From Paenibacillus sp. JNUCC-31 (GTDB taxonomy: Bacteria > Bacillota > Bacilli > Paenibacillales > Paenibacillaceae), in contig NZ_CP062165.1 in the NCBI RefSeq assembly GCF_014844075.1, positions 2,232,001-2,296,000 on the forward strand: DNA of 64,000 bases, in the 5' to 3' direction. Both the position numbers and the translations under genes were made by a program. The notes beneath the pieces are model-generated. The model had not been told where the DNA came from and did no database searches. It saw only the letters and a program-made list of their open reading frames with translations. Position 1 is the stretch's first letter. Each line of letters begins with the position of its first letter. Shown here piece by piece: positions 1 through 8,894 of the stretch.

Positions 1-774
1 TGAAATGGCATTATCAATGGAGATCAGTGTATCAATCTCTTTCTCATAATGTTTGAATAACCGCTCCATTCGTTCAATCCGATGCTTGAGCTGTTGGAAA
101 AAGCGGTTCTCTTTCATTTCATCCAAATAGGCTTCCTTGGTCGCTGCCATTAATTCGGAATAAGGAATGAACAGATTGCTCCAATACAGCAGCTCAAATC
201 TGGCCACAAGAATCTGATCCATTAGTGTGCGTGCATTGCGGGATTCCATCTTCCGTTCCAAATCACGCAAATTCATCTCAAAATGGTCCATTCCGACATG
301 GTAATAATGCAATATGGCGCGAAACAGCACAAACATGCCATCCCGAGCTTCATTGCATTGTTGGAGCATAGCCGAACGTTCACCTGTATTCATAATACCT
401 CTTGTATTATCATCTAAATTCAGGGTAACCAGTCTGTTTTGATCCACGTAGAAGAACATCTGGTTATCTTTGCGTTGGTCGTCTCTCTCATTCTTAACGG
501 CATATAATAATGATCCGAATATTACAGGCTCCGTGCCATTCATGAAGCGGACGGACAGGTAATTGGACTCTACCTCCGGTATTTTGCGAAGCCAGTATTG
601 CATTTCTGGAAATACGCTCGTTAGTTCTTCCAAGGCATCGGCCATACTTTCCTGATCAGGTACCACCCAATCCCACCATTCCCACTGGTCTGAATAAGTG
701 AACTTGTCCCGACGCGCCTCCAGCTTGACTTTATCCACAATCACAACATCCACTCCTGCATTCATTCTGTTCAT
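1..774 (-). CDS. CorA-like magnesium transporter family protein (C-terminus outside window)
   Basis: An open frame of 258 codons runs from ATG at 774 off the left edge without a stop. It reads as the cytoplasmic part of a CorA-family divalent cation transporter: an alpha/beta N-terminal portion, then the long helical region (FRAILHYYHVGMDHFEMNL, DQILVARFELLYWSNL) that forms the funnel and stalk helix in CorA. The two C-terminal membrane helices and the GMN signature would lie beyond base 1 and are not visible, so transport and Mg2+ specificity are inferred. ATG at 765 is in frame and could also serve as start; neither has a strong ribosome binding site. It is separated from sigB by a terminator hairpin and so is probably transcribed on its own. 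Confidence 0.7.
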   Translation of the reverse strand, partial: MNRMNAGVDVVIVDKVKLEARRDKFTYSDQWEWWDWVVPDQESMADALEELTSVFPEMQYWLRKIPEVESNYLSVRFMNGTEPVIFGSLLYAVKNERDDQRKDNQMFFYVDQNRLVTLNLDDNTRGIMNTGERSAMLQQCNEARDGMFVLFRAILHYYHVGMDHFEMNLRDLERKMESRNARTLMDQILVARFELLYWSNLFIPYSELMAATKEAYLDEMKENRFFQQLKHRIERMERLFKHYEKEIDTLISIDNAIS

Positions 775-792
775 TAGTATCTCGTTAATCTC

Positions 793-834
793 AAAAAAGG
801 ACACGTGATTCCAATGGAATGCATACGTGTCCTT
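793..834 (-). terminator. Rho-independent terminator of the sigB operon
   Basis: Arms AAGGACACGT (798-807) and ACGTGTCCTT (825-834) pair perfectly, and an inner ATTCCA/TGGAAT pair extends the hairpin. On the minus strand the stem is followed by a run of T (793-798). It lies 36 bases after the sigB stop codon. Confidence 0.8.
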
Positions 835-869
835 CTATGCCGTGCTCAATATCGTCACCGATCTACATC

Positions 870-1643
870 TCATAACAAAGAAGCATTCGACATAATCTGT
901 TTTAATTTTTCAGTGGCTCGCTTTTGAATCCGGGATACACTCATCTGGGATACCCCCAGTTTCTGAGCGATTGCCCGCTGTGACTGACCATCCTGAAATG
1001 CCAAAATAAGCACTTTTTGTTCCTGTTCCTTCAACTGTCCCAATGCCTGTTGCAAGTCCATCCGCTTCTCCACCGAATCGAAGTCATTCACATCTGCACT
1101 GATCAGTTCACCCAATGTGGCTGCACTCTCATCTTGTGATAATGGAGAATCCAATGACACATAGTGATAACATTCCCGACCAGCCAAGACTTCAATGGTT
1201 TCCTCTGGAGTCAAGTCAAGGTATTCAGCAATTTCGTTCACACCTGGTGAACGCTCCAGCTTCACTGTTAATTCGTCAATGGCATGCTGGACAAGCGCAC
1301 CCTTTTCCTTAATTCTTCGGGGAACCTGAATATACCAGGACTTGTCCCTCAAATAATTTTTCATATGACCGATCATGCTCTTCATGGCATAAGGTTCAAA
1401 CGGAATACCGAGATTGATGTCGTACTGCTTCAGCAGTCGAATCAAAGCCATCTGCCCGGTCTGATACAAATCCTCATACAGATCGGGTCGATTCCGCGCA
1501 ATTTTACCTGCCGCCATCTTCACCATCGGTTCATATTTGCGGATAAGAACTGTCGCAATTTCGTTATCCTGGGTCTGCTGGTATTCCCAGATCAAACCTA
1601 TCGCTTCAGACATGGACTCTGGGGGAGTCACTTTTTCATTCAT
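870..1643 (-). CDS. sigB: RNA polymerase sigma factor SigB (general stress)
   Basis: A 257-residue sigma-70 family protein of the SigB/SigF/SigG group. Region 2 carries DLYQTGQMALIRLLKQYD and the core-binding and -10 recognition segment; region 3 has QVPRRIKEKG; region 4 ends in a helix-turn-helix (SQRAIAQKLGVSQMSVSRIQ) that would read the -35 element. In Bacillus SigB directs core polymerase to general stress promoters and is held inactive by the anti-sigma factor RsbW. The gene follows rsbW with a four-base ATGA overlap and has a good ribosome binding site (GAGGAGAAAGT ATG), so the two are translationally coupled. Four SigB-type promoter candidates nearby support the identification. Operon order rsbV-rsbW-sigB also fits. 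Confidence 0.93.
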   Translation of the reverse strand: MNEKVTPPESMSEAIGLIWEYQQTQDNEIATVLIRKYEPMVKMAAGKIARNRPDLYEDLYQTGQMALIRLLKQYDINLGIPFEPYAMKSMIGHMKNYLRDKSWYIQVPRRIKEKGALVQHAIDELTVKLERSPGVNEIAEYLDLTPEETIEVLAGRECYHYVSLDSPLSQDESAATLGELISADVNDFDSVEKRMDLQQALGQLKEQEQKVLILAFQDGQSQRAIAQKLGVSQMSVSRIQKRATEKLKQIMSNASLL

Positions 1644-2092
1644 ACTTTCTCCTCACTTCTTGCAAGACGTTTTACGAGTACCACTTTCGTACCTTTGCCC
1701 GTCTCACTTTCCACACTGACATCATCCATCAGAGCTTGCATCAGGTAGAAACCAAGTCCACCGATTTGGGCATCTGACAGTTCTTTGTCATGAAGACCAG
1801 CACGTGATACTGCCGGATTGATGTTCTCGAAGCTTGCACCTTCATCCTTGACGGTAATGGCCAGCGTATCGCTATCCACTTCGAACACAACCTCAACCAT
1901 GCCGCCTTCGTGTGAGTAAGCATACAGTACAGAGTTATTACAGGCCTCGGATACAGCAACTTTCATATCCTCAATGTCCTCATAAGAAAATCCCATTTTG
2001 GACGCAACACCGTATAGATTGAGTCTTACAATATCAACGTAATCAGCTGTCGCCGGTAAATTAAGGGTGACTCTTTGAACTTCTGCATTCAT
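1640..2092 (-). CDS. rsbW: Anti-sigma-B factor / serine kinase RsbW
   Basis: A 150-residue GHKL-fold protein of the RsbW/SpoIIAB type. Residues about 46-60 carry the ATP-binding N box (AVSEACNNSVLYAY) and a later stretch has KDEGASF and GGLGFYLMQALMD, corresponding to the G1 and G2 boxes. RsbW binds SigB and blocks it, and phosphorylates RsbV when ATP is plentiful; dephosphorylated RsbV pulls RsbW off SigB. The gene sits between rsbV (18 bases away) and sigB (4-base overlap), the classical partner-switching arrangement. The ATG at 2092 is preceded by an A/G-rich site (AAAGGATCGAAAAAGGA). Confidence 0.92.
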   Translation of the reverse strand: MNAEVQRVTLNLPATADYVDIVRLNLYGVASKMGFSYEDIEDMKVAVSEACNNSVLYAYSHEGGMVEVVFEVDSDTLAITVKDEGASFENINPAVSRAGLHDKELSDAQIGGLGFYLMQALMDDVSVESETGKGTKVVLVKRLARSEEKV

Positions 2093-2110
2093 TCCTTTTT
2101 CGATCCTTTC

Positions 2111-2449
2111 CTATTGGGAATTCTTCTGTGAGACAAAGAATTTGGCAATACCCGTCATATCAAAAAGTTTCTGAATTTGCGCAGGAACTTCCTGTACTTC
2201 AAAGCGAGCTTCCATTCCATGCCGTGCTTTCAGAACAGATAACAGGATACCAATCCCTGTACTATCAATGTACTTTAAATCGTTCATGTTAATGACCAAA
2301 TCTTGTTCCTTGTTGTCCACGAGCGGCTCCATAACCAAACGGAATTCAGGAGCAACGGACAAATCCAGTTCGCCAGTCAGATACACCGTGCACATACCGT
2401 CATGTGTTTCTGTTCTTGCATTGAATTTTTCATTTTTATTTGTATTCAT
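2111..2449 (-). CDS. rsbV: Anti-sigma factor antagonist RsbV
   Basis: A 112-residue STAS-domain protein. The segment NMNDLKYIDSTGIGILLSVL contains the conserved DSTGIG loop whose serine is phosphorylated by RsbW in the family. In the unphosphorylated state it sequesters RsbW and frees SigB. The ATG at 2449 has a clear ribosome binding site (CAGGAGAGAG). A SigB-type promoter lies 39-64 bases upstream, so rsbVW-sigB can be autoregulated even though the genes also follow four signalling genes on the same strand. The dephosphorylating partner would be the PP2C-domain protein encoded at 8891-10060. Confidence 0.93.
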   Translation of the reverse strand: MNTNKNEKFNARTETHDGMCTVYLTGELDLSVAPEFRLVMEPLVDNKEQDLVINMNDLKYIDSTGIGILLSVLKARHGMEARFEVQEVPAQIQKLFDMTGIAKFFVSQKNSQ

Positions 2450-2487
2450 TAGACATCTCTCTCCTGATCAATGGTTTCTTTACCTAA

Positions 2488-2513
2488 TAACCCATCTACA
2501 GCACGTATGAAAC
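2488..2513 (-). promoter_or_regulatory. SigB-type promoter of rsbV-rsbW-sigB
   Basis: On the minus strand GTTTCA (2508-2513), a 14-base spacer, then GGGTTA (2488-2493), close to the Bacillus SigB consensus GTTTAA-N12-15-GGGTAT. The same pattern with the same spacing occurs at three other stress-type genes in the window (10799-10824, 12005-12030, 12081-12106). Inferred role: positive autoregulation of sigB. Confidence 0.7.
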
Positions 2514-2535
2514 AAAAAACGAATTAGCAATTATT

Positions 2536-4209
2536 TCAATTAGCCTGATTCATGGCCGATGAATTGGATTTGTACACTTGTCTCTGTTCCTGAAATAGGG
2601 ACAATTTCTGTTTAACATGTCCCATTTTCACCGGTTTACTAATGTAATCGTCCATACCTGCAGCTAAACATCGTTGCTGAATGCCATCCATAACATTGGC
2701 AGTCATCGCAACAATAACAGGTTGCTGGCCTTGAGGAAGGCTATCGCGAATTCTGCGGGTACATTCCAGTCCATCCATCAACGGCATTTGCAAATCCATA
2801 AATACATAATCATATTTTGGATTGGCCATAACCATATCCAGTGCCTTCTTGCCATCTTCGGCGATGTCTGCAACCAGCCCAAGCTTGCCAAGCATGATGG
2901 ACATTAGTTTTTGATTGATAGGATGATCATCGACGATAAGCACACTTGGATCCATTTCAACATTTTTCGTTTCGGTGAGCTGATCTTCCCCCATGCCTGT
3001 TGTAAACTCAGTCTCTACATACCGCTTCGCCTGGATGGTAAATACAAACGTTGCACCACGCAGCTCACTCGTATCCAGATAAATCTGTCCACCCATCATT
3101 TCAACAAGTGTTTTGCATATGGCAAGACCCAGACCAGTTCCACCATATTTGCGCGTCATGGATGTATCCAGTTGGGAAAACGGCTGGAACAATCGATCGA
3201 CTTTGTCTGGCGCTATGCCTATGCCAGTATCTTTTACTGCAAACTCCAACGTCATCCGCCCGTCCTTTTCCTCACTAACGGATACAATCAGATACACGCC
3301 GCCATGATCCGTGAACTTAATGGCATTAGCAATGAGATTCAACAAAACCTGACGAAGCCTTGCCATATCTCCGTAGATTAGTTCGGGTACCGTATCCTCC
3401 AGGAAATATTCCAGCTCAATATTCTTTTTGCCGGCTTCTACCGCGAAAAGTCTCAATACTTCACGAATGCAGGAAACCAGTTCGAATGGATGCTCTTCCA
3501 GCTCCATTTTGCCGGATTCCATCTTGGTGAAATCAAGAATATCGTTGATCACCGTGACGAGTGAATCCGCACTGCGACGAACAATATCAGCATACTCCTT
3601 CTGATCTTCCTTTAGATCCGTTTCCATCAATAGATCGACCATACCAATCACGCCGTTCATCGGTGTGCGGATCTCATGACTCATCATGGCGAGGAATTCG
3701 GTCTTCGCATTTGCAGCGATTTCCGCTTCCTCTTTGGCCTGAATGAGCTGCTGATTCATCTTTTCCAGTTCCTGCGTCTTCTGGTGCAGCAGCATGGTTT
3801 GTGTTTTCAAACGCTTATTCGTGATAAACATTTCTACAAAGCCCTCGATTTTGGATTTCAAAATCTGAGGGATAAACGGTTTGACCATGTAATCAATGGC
3901 CCCGGCAGAGTATCCTGCAAATAAGTGCTCTGCCTCTCTGCTGTTTGCAGAGATGAATATAATCGGAACGTCTTTGGACTTATCACGCGCCTTGATTAAC
4001 TTTGCTGTCTCAATTCCGTCCATCCCAGGCATCTGCACATCCAGCACAATGACCGCAAATTCGTCTTTAAGCAAACAACGGAGCGCCTCTTCCCCGGAGG
4101 TTGCCTTGACGAGCTTGTACTGTTCCGATTCCAGAACCGCTTCGAGAGCGAGCAGGTTCTCGGGGCGGTCATCTACCAATAATATATGGATTGGTTCATT
4201 GAGCCCCAT
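2536..4209 (-). CDS. Hybrid histidine kinase with N- and C-terminal receiver domains
   Basis: A 557-residue cytoplasmic protein with no membrane segment. Order: receiver domain 1 (about 7-125, phosphorylatable D57 in [13 protein letters not shown]), a coiled coil (about 130-168), HisKA with H178 in [12 protein letters not shown], HATPase (N box near 291-299, DTGIGI 327-332, GGTGLGL 356-362), and receiver domain 2 (about 422-540, D472 in [10 protein letters not shown]). Such proteins relay phosphate from receiver or ligand inputs to other proteins. It lies between the CheR gene and rsbV on the same strand, and I do not know of this kinase in the B. cereus RsbK/M/Y arrangement, so it may add a second input to SigB. 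Start at 4209 has a GGGGG-type site somewhat far upstream. Confidence 0.88.
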   Translation of the reverse strand: MGLNEPIHILLVDDRPENLLALEAVLESEQYKLVKATSGEEALRCLLKDEFAVIVLDVQMPGMDGIETAKLIKARDKSKDVPIIFISANSREAEHLFAGYSAGAIDYMVKPFIPQILKSKIEGFVEMFITNKRLKTQTMLLHQKTQELEKMNQQLIQAKEEAEIAANAKTEFLAMMSHEIRTPMNGVIGMVDLLMETDLKEDQKEYADIVRRSADSLVTVINDILDFTKMESGKMELEEHPFELVSCIREVLRLFAVEAGKKNIELEYFLEDTVPELIYGDMARLRQVLLNLIANAIKFTDHGGVYLIVSVSEEKDGRMTLEFAVKDTGIGIAPDKVDRLFQPFSQLDTSMTRKYGGTGLGLAICKTLVEMMGGQIYLDTSELRGATFVFTIQAKRYVETEFTTGMGEDQLTETKNVEMDPSVLIVDDHPINQKLMSIMLGKLGLVADIAEDGKKALDMVMANPKYDYVFMDLQMPLMDGLECTRRIRDSLPQGQQPVIVAMTANVMDGIQQRCLAAGMDDYISKPVKMGHVKQKLSLFQEQRQVYKSNSSAMNQAN

Positions 4210-4225
4210 GACTAGGCCTAACCCC

Positions 4226-5098
4226 CTATTTAATTTTCCGGTATATTTTTTCCGTCCGGTCTAACGGCTCGTAGGCATCACTGAATTCCGTAAAATGTAT
4301 TGATTCTTTTGACCCCAGAACAAGAATGCCGAAGTGGCTCAAACTCTCATGAAATAGCCCGTGCACATGGTTCCGAAGTTCATCATTAAAATAAATCATG
4401 ACATTACGGCAAAAAATCACATTAAACTCGTTAAATGACCGGTCTGTTGCCAGATTATGCTCGGCAAAAATAATATTTTTCCGTAAATAAGGATGAAACA
4501 TAACGGAATTATATTTCGCTGTGTAATATTCCGAGAATGCCCGAGTGCCCCCGGCTTCCAGGTAATTTGTAGTATACAGTTTCATTTTCTCAATGCCATA
4601 TACGCCTTCCTTGGCCTGTTGCAATGAGCGATCATTCATATCTGTCGCATATATTCTTGCCTTGTCGTACAGTCCTTCTTCATGCAGCATAATCGCCATG
4701 GAATAGACTTCTTCCCCTGTAGAGCATCCTGCATGCCATATCCGGATGTACGGATAAGTCCTAAGTACAGGAATAATCTCTTCCCGGAAGAAACGGAACA
4801 AGGTTGGATCACGAAACATTTCCGTTACAGGGATGGACAGATTCTGTATAAAACGATCAAAAACAGAACGGTCATGAAGCACTCTCTCCTGTAAACCTGA
4901 AATGGTCTTCAACCCTTCGGCATGTACATAATGCCAGATTCTGCGTCTTAATGACGGTAACGCATAGTTCCTGAAATCATATCCATATAAACGGTGCATA
5001 CCTTCCAACAGCAACTCGATCTCGATCAGTTCACGCTCTTCATCTTGCGGCATGCGGATCGATTCTGCCTCCGCCTCGGTAGGTTCCCACGGTGTCAT
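4226..5098 (-). CDS. rsbM: CheR-type protein-glutamate methyltransferase (RsbM-like)
   Basis: About 290 residues with CheR family features: N-terminal helical region ([20 protein letters not shown]), the SAM-binding motif [17 protein letters not shown], and the later [13 protein letters not shown] motif. CheR enzymes methylate glutamates using S-adenosylmethionine. No chemotaxis genes are nearby; the gene sits between two sensor kinases in the sigB cluster, exactly as rsbM does with rsbK in Bacillus cereus, where the methyltransferase modifies the RsbK kinase. That function here is inferred from position. The frame extends to an ATG at 5119, but the ATG at 5098 has a proper ribosome binding site (GTGGAGAGAAAAT) and is preferred. 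Confidence 0.85.
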   Translation of the reverse strand: MTPWEPTEAEAESIRMPQDEERELIEIELLLEGMHRLYGYDFRNYALPSLRRRIWHYVHAEGLKTISGLQERVLHDRSVFDRFIQNLSIPVTEMFRDPTLFRFFREEIIPVLRTYPYIRIWHAGCSTGEEVYSMAIMLHEEGLYDKARIYATDMNDRSLQQAKEGVYGIEKMKLYTTNYLEAGGTRAFSEYYTAKYNSVMFHPYLRKNIIFAEHNLATDRSFNEFNVIFCRNVMIYFNDELRNHVHGLFHESLSHFGILVLGSKESIHFTEFSDAYEPLDRTEKIYRKIK

Positions 5099-5168
5099 AT
5101 TTTCTCTCCACTTCTTCATTTGTTACTTGCGTAATGTTGTATTGTCTTTCATTACCCAAACTAGAGGG

Positions 5169-8100
5169 TTACGAATACAGCCATACGCGCATTAAGGATA
5201 ACAATTGATCCGTTTGAATCGGTTTTTTTACATAATCGGATGCTCCGGCCTCTATACACTTGCCTCGATCATCTTTCATTGCTTTTGCGGTCAAGGCGAT
5301 AATGGGCAATTTCTCGAATTTCGGCATTTGTCTGATCCGTGTCATCGCCTCATAACCATCCATTTCCGGCATCATCATATCCATTAATACCAGATCAATT
5401 TCCGGGTTCTTGTCCAGAATCTCCAGAGCTTCACGGCCATTCTCTGCAAATGTCACATCCATGCGATAGCCTTCAAGCACACTTGAAAGAGCAAATACAT
5501 TACGAATATCATCATCCACGAGCAATATTTTCTTCCCTTCAAACAAGGTCTCCTTGTTATGAAGCTTTTGCAAGATTCGACGCTTGTCCTCCGGCAGGTT
5601 TGCTTCTACCCGGTGCAGGAACAAAGTCGTCTCATCGAGCAACCGTTCAGGTGACTTCACGTCCTTGATGATAATGGACTCCGCATATTTGCGAAGCTTC
5701 ATCTCTTCTTTGCTGTCCAGCTCTTTGCCTGTATAAATAATGATCGGCAGATCATTCAAATACTGATCATCCCGAATCTGGTCAAGCAACTCGAACCCGG
5801 TCATATCTGTCAGCATTAAGTCCAGAACCATGCAGTCATAGCGTTGACTGTGCAATTCATTCAAGGCCTCACTGCCGGTCGATACTGCTGTGATTACGAC
5901 GTCATCGTGACCGATCAGTTCGATGATCGCCTTCCGCTGTATTTCGTCATCTTCGACAATCAATAAACGTTTCAATTGATTCTCTGTATAGGATTCGATA
6001 TGAGAGAAAGCTTTATCCAGCGAATCTTTACTGGAAGGTTTTTTCAGATAAGCAATGGCTCCCATCATCAACCCCTGCTTCATATCATCAATAACCGAAA
6101 TGACATGTACCGGGATATGACGTGTCGCCGAGCTGCTTTTCAGTTCGCCCAGGATAGCCCAGCCATCCATGACAGGCAACTGAATATCAAGGATTATGGC
6201 ATCCGGCAAATATTGACGGGCCATTTCGAGCCCTTTGTCTCCCTGAAGCGCCACAATAGCTTTAAATCCTCTGCCTCTCGCCATGTCCATCAATATGTGC
6301 GCAAAATTCACATCGTCCTCAATAATAAGGAGAATCTTGTCACCTTCCGATAGGTTCTCCTGATCATCTTCCAGCTGTGAAGGCACAGAAGAGTTGGGTT
6401 GAGGCAGCTCCATGAACGAAACACTTTCCGGGTCTGGGTCAGGTGTGAGGATGGTCTGTCTGCCCGAGCGCATCGTTCGTGTGTTCCTTGCAGAATATGG
6501 GCTCTCCATGGAAGCAGCAGCTTCTCTCGCCGCTTCGTCTTCCTGAATAACTTCTTCGTGATTATCCGGCAGGAACAGCGTGAAGCTGCTGCCAACACCC
6601 TCGGAGGATTCTACCTGAATGGCACCACCAAGCAGTCGCGCAAGCTCGCGGCTGATCGACAGTCCCAGACCCGTCCCCCCATATTTGCGGCTGGTTGTGC
6701 CATCCACCTGCTGGAATGCTTCAAAGATTAGATCGGTTTTGTCCGAAGGAATTCCAATTCCGGTATCTTGCACGGTAAAGCCTACATATTCCTGATTCGT
6801 GTTCAGATACCCAGGCAGTTCTTCAGTTTTCATTTGCCGTCCAATCAGACTAACAGACCCCCGATTGGTAAATTTAAACGCGTTCGACAAGAGATTCCGC
6901 AGAATTTGTTTGACGCGATGACTGTCGGTGTATACCCATTCCGGCAAGTTGCTGTCGAACTCAATGTTCAGCTTAAGCTCTTTCTTATTCGCGATCGGGC
7001 CGAAATTTTGTTGAACAAAGCTAGTCAGTTCTTCCATTCGGACAGTCTCATAGTTGATATCCATTTTGCCTGCGTCTACCTTAGACAGATCCAATATTTC
7101 ATCAATCATTTTCAGCAGATCCGCACCGGACATATAAATCGTCTGGGCATATTCCTGCTGTTTGCCACTCAGGTTTCCATCTTTGTTCTCTGACAATAGT
7201 TGGGACAGAATCAGCAAACTGTTGAGCGGTGTACGCAATTCATGCGACATATTCGCCAAAAATTCGGACTTATATTTACTGGTCATCGACAGCTGCATGG
7301 CTTGCTGTTCCAATTGTGTTTTCGTTTTTTCGATCTCATCGTTCTTCTCTTCCACTTCACGCACCTGTTCTTCTAACGCGCGAGTCTTGGCGATCAGCTC
7401 GGTATTAAAATGTTCCAGCTCTTCCTGTTGACGTTGAAGCAGTTCCTCTGAACGTTTAAGGGCTTCCGTCTGCTCTTCCAGATTTTCATTGGAGCGACGC
7501 AGTTCCTCTTGCTGTGTCTGGAGTTCTTCGGATTGAACCTGCAATTCCTCGGTAAGCGCCTGGGATTCACGCAGCAGCTCCTCCACCCGTAAACGGCGAC
7601 GAACGTTGTTGAGAATAACGCCCAGATTCATGATCAGCTGCGAGAACAGCTGTGTATGCAGATTGGTAAACCCTTCAAACGAAGCCAATTCGACAACCCC
7701 GATCAGTTCGTCCTCAAATACGACAGGATAGATCATCACACCAGAAGCACGTGATGATCCCGTTGCTGATCCGATGTTTACATAATCGTCCGGAGTTTTT
7801 TCCATAATAATAGGGGTCATATCCAATGCGGCTTGGCCAATTAAACCTTCGCCAATACGGTAAACCTCTTTGCCGACATCTTCATTCTCTTCAAAGGCAT
7901 AGGTGCCATACCGTCTCAGTTCGTCTGGATGCTTCTCTTCATCGATCAGGTATACTACACCCAATTGAGCTCCAAGCACAGGCGTGAACTCGCTAATAAA
8001 CATCTGTGAGATCTGGCGAATTGAACCTATGCCTCGCAACAACTCCGGAACTCTGGCTATGTTCGAACTCATCCAGTTCTGATCTTGCTGTGCTTGTAAA

Positions 8101-8894
8101 TAAGCTTTCTCCACTTCCAGTTTCTCTTCCAAACCACTGGAAACATCCTTGAACACACTGGCAATCTCACCGATCTCGTCGGTGGATTTGACCTGTATCC
8201 GTCTGATCGTGCGGTAACGCCCTTTACCAAAACTGGTAATCATCATGGAAACGGTATTGAGACCTCTTGTAATGCTTGGCAATACCCACATGATAACCCC
8301 GAGTGCAAGCAGCAACCCCGCAATCATAATGCCTACAGTGATCTGGACAGCACGGGTATATGCCTCGTTCGCCTGTTTGATTTCCGAATCAATCTCCTGA
8401 TCCTGAAAACGCGAGAGTGCGTTTAAACTGTCTACTGCTTCTTTTTGTACTTCGAGCCCTGTTGAATTTCGAAAGTTATTAGCATCCTCCACGCGTCCTT
8501 GCGACACGAGACTGAGTTGCTTTGATGCGTATGCCCCATAGGCTTCCCAAGCCGTATTTACACGGTCAACCAATTGATGTTCGCCAGCGCTATCTGCGCG
8601 CTCACGTACTTCCTTAAGGGAGCGTTCTCCCCTCTCTTCCATTTTCTTCAGTTCACCATCTGCGGCACTGATTGAATTGTTAGGGTTAAGCAACAAGTTA
8701 GCTACCACTTTCGCTATATCATTAACCTCACCACGAACGGACGAGGTGTACCTGACTTTCAAGTATCGCTCCTGATACATTTGGTCAACCTGTTGATTGC
8801 TGCTGTTCAGTCGTTCGTAGCTCACAAATGTGAGCACGACCATGATGGCCATCAGAGCGGTAAAGCCAATCAGCAGTTTATTCCTGATCTTCAT
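5169..8894 (-). CDS. rsbK: Membrane sensor hybrid histidine kinase with three receiver domains (RsbK-like)
   Basis: A 1241-residue protein. Order: membrane helix (about 7-25), extracytoplasmic helical sensor resembling CHASE3/four-helix bundles (about 26-182), second membrane helix (about 183-206), HAMP (207-260), GAF domain (about 275-432), Q/E-rich coiled coil (about 433-540), HisKA with H551 in ANMSHELRTPLNSL, HATPase (DTGIGI about 710-715, GGTGLGL 739-745), then three receivers with aspartates D903, D1025 and D1172. The second receiver is atypical near its switch lysine (IIIKDVKSP instead of KP). The start ATG overlaps the stop of the upstream phosphatase gene (ATGA at 8891-8894). In B. 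cereus, RsbK signals through the receiver-phosphatase RsbY to SigB; the same role is inferred here from architecture and position. Confidence 0.88.
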   Translation of the reverse strand: MKIRNKLLIGFTALMAIMVVLTFVSYERLNSSNQQVDQMYQERYLKVRYTSSVRGEVNDIAKVVANLLLNPNNSISAADGELKKMEERGERSLKEVRERADSAGEHQLVDRVNTAWEAYGAYASKQLSLVSQGRVEDANNFRNSTGLEVQKEAVDSLNALSRFQDQEIDSEIKQANEAYTRAVQITVGIMIAGLLLALGVIMWVLPSITRGLNTVSMMITSFGKGRYRTIRRIQVKSTDEIGEIASVFKDVSSGLEEKLEVEKAYLQAQQDQNWMSSNIARVPELLRGIGSIRQISQMFISEFTPVLGAQLGVVYLIDEEKHPDELRRYGTYAFEENEDVGKEVYRIGEGLIGQAALDMTPIIMEKTPDDYVNIGSATGSSRASGVMIYPVVFEDELIGVVELASFEGFTNLHTQLFSQLIMNLGVILNNVRRRLRVEELLRESQALTEELQVQSEELQTQQEELRRSNENLEEQTEALKRSEELLQRQQEELEHFNTELIAKTRALEEQVREVEEKNDEIEKTKTQLEQQAMQLSMTSKYKSEFLANMSHELRTPLNSLLILSQLLSENKDGNLSGKQQEYAQTIYMSGADLLKMIDEILDLSKVDAGKMDINYETVRMEELTSFVQQNFGPIANKKELKLNIEFDSNLPEWVYTDSHRVKQILRNLLSNAFKFTNRGSVSLIGRQMKTEELPGYLNTNQEYVGFTVQDTGIGIPSDKTDLIFEAFQQVDGTTSRKYGGTGLGLSISRELARLLGGAIQVESSEGVGSSFTLFLPDNHEEVIQEDEAAREAAASMESPYSARNTRTMRSGRQTILTPDPDPESVSFMELPQPNSSVPSQLEDDQENLSEGDKILLIIEDDVNFAHILMDMARGRGFKAIVALQGDKGLEMARQYLPDAIILDIQLPVMDGWAILGELKSSSATRHIPVHVISVIDDMKQGLMMGAIAYLKKPSSKDSLDKAFSHIESYTENQLKRLLIVEDDEIQRKAIIELIGHDDVVITAVSTGSEALNELHSQRYDCMVLDLMLTDMTGFELLDQIRDDQYLNDLPIIIYTGKELDSKEEMKLRKYAESIIIKDVKSPERLLDETTLFLHRVEANLPEDKRRILQKLHNKETLFEGKKILLVDDDIRNVFALSSVLEGYRMDVTFAENGREALEILDKNPEIDLVLMDMMMPEMDGYEAMTRIRQMPKFEKLPIIALTAKAMKDDRGKCIEAGASDYVKKPIQTDQLLSLMRVWLYS

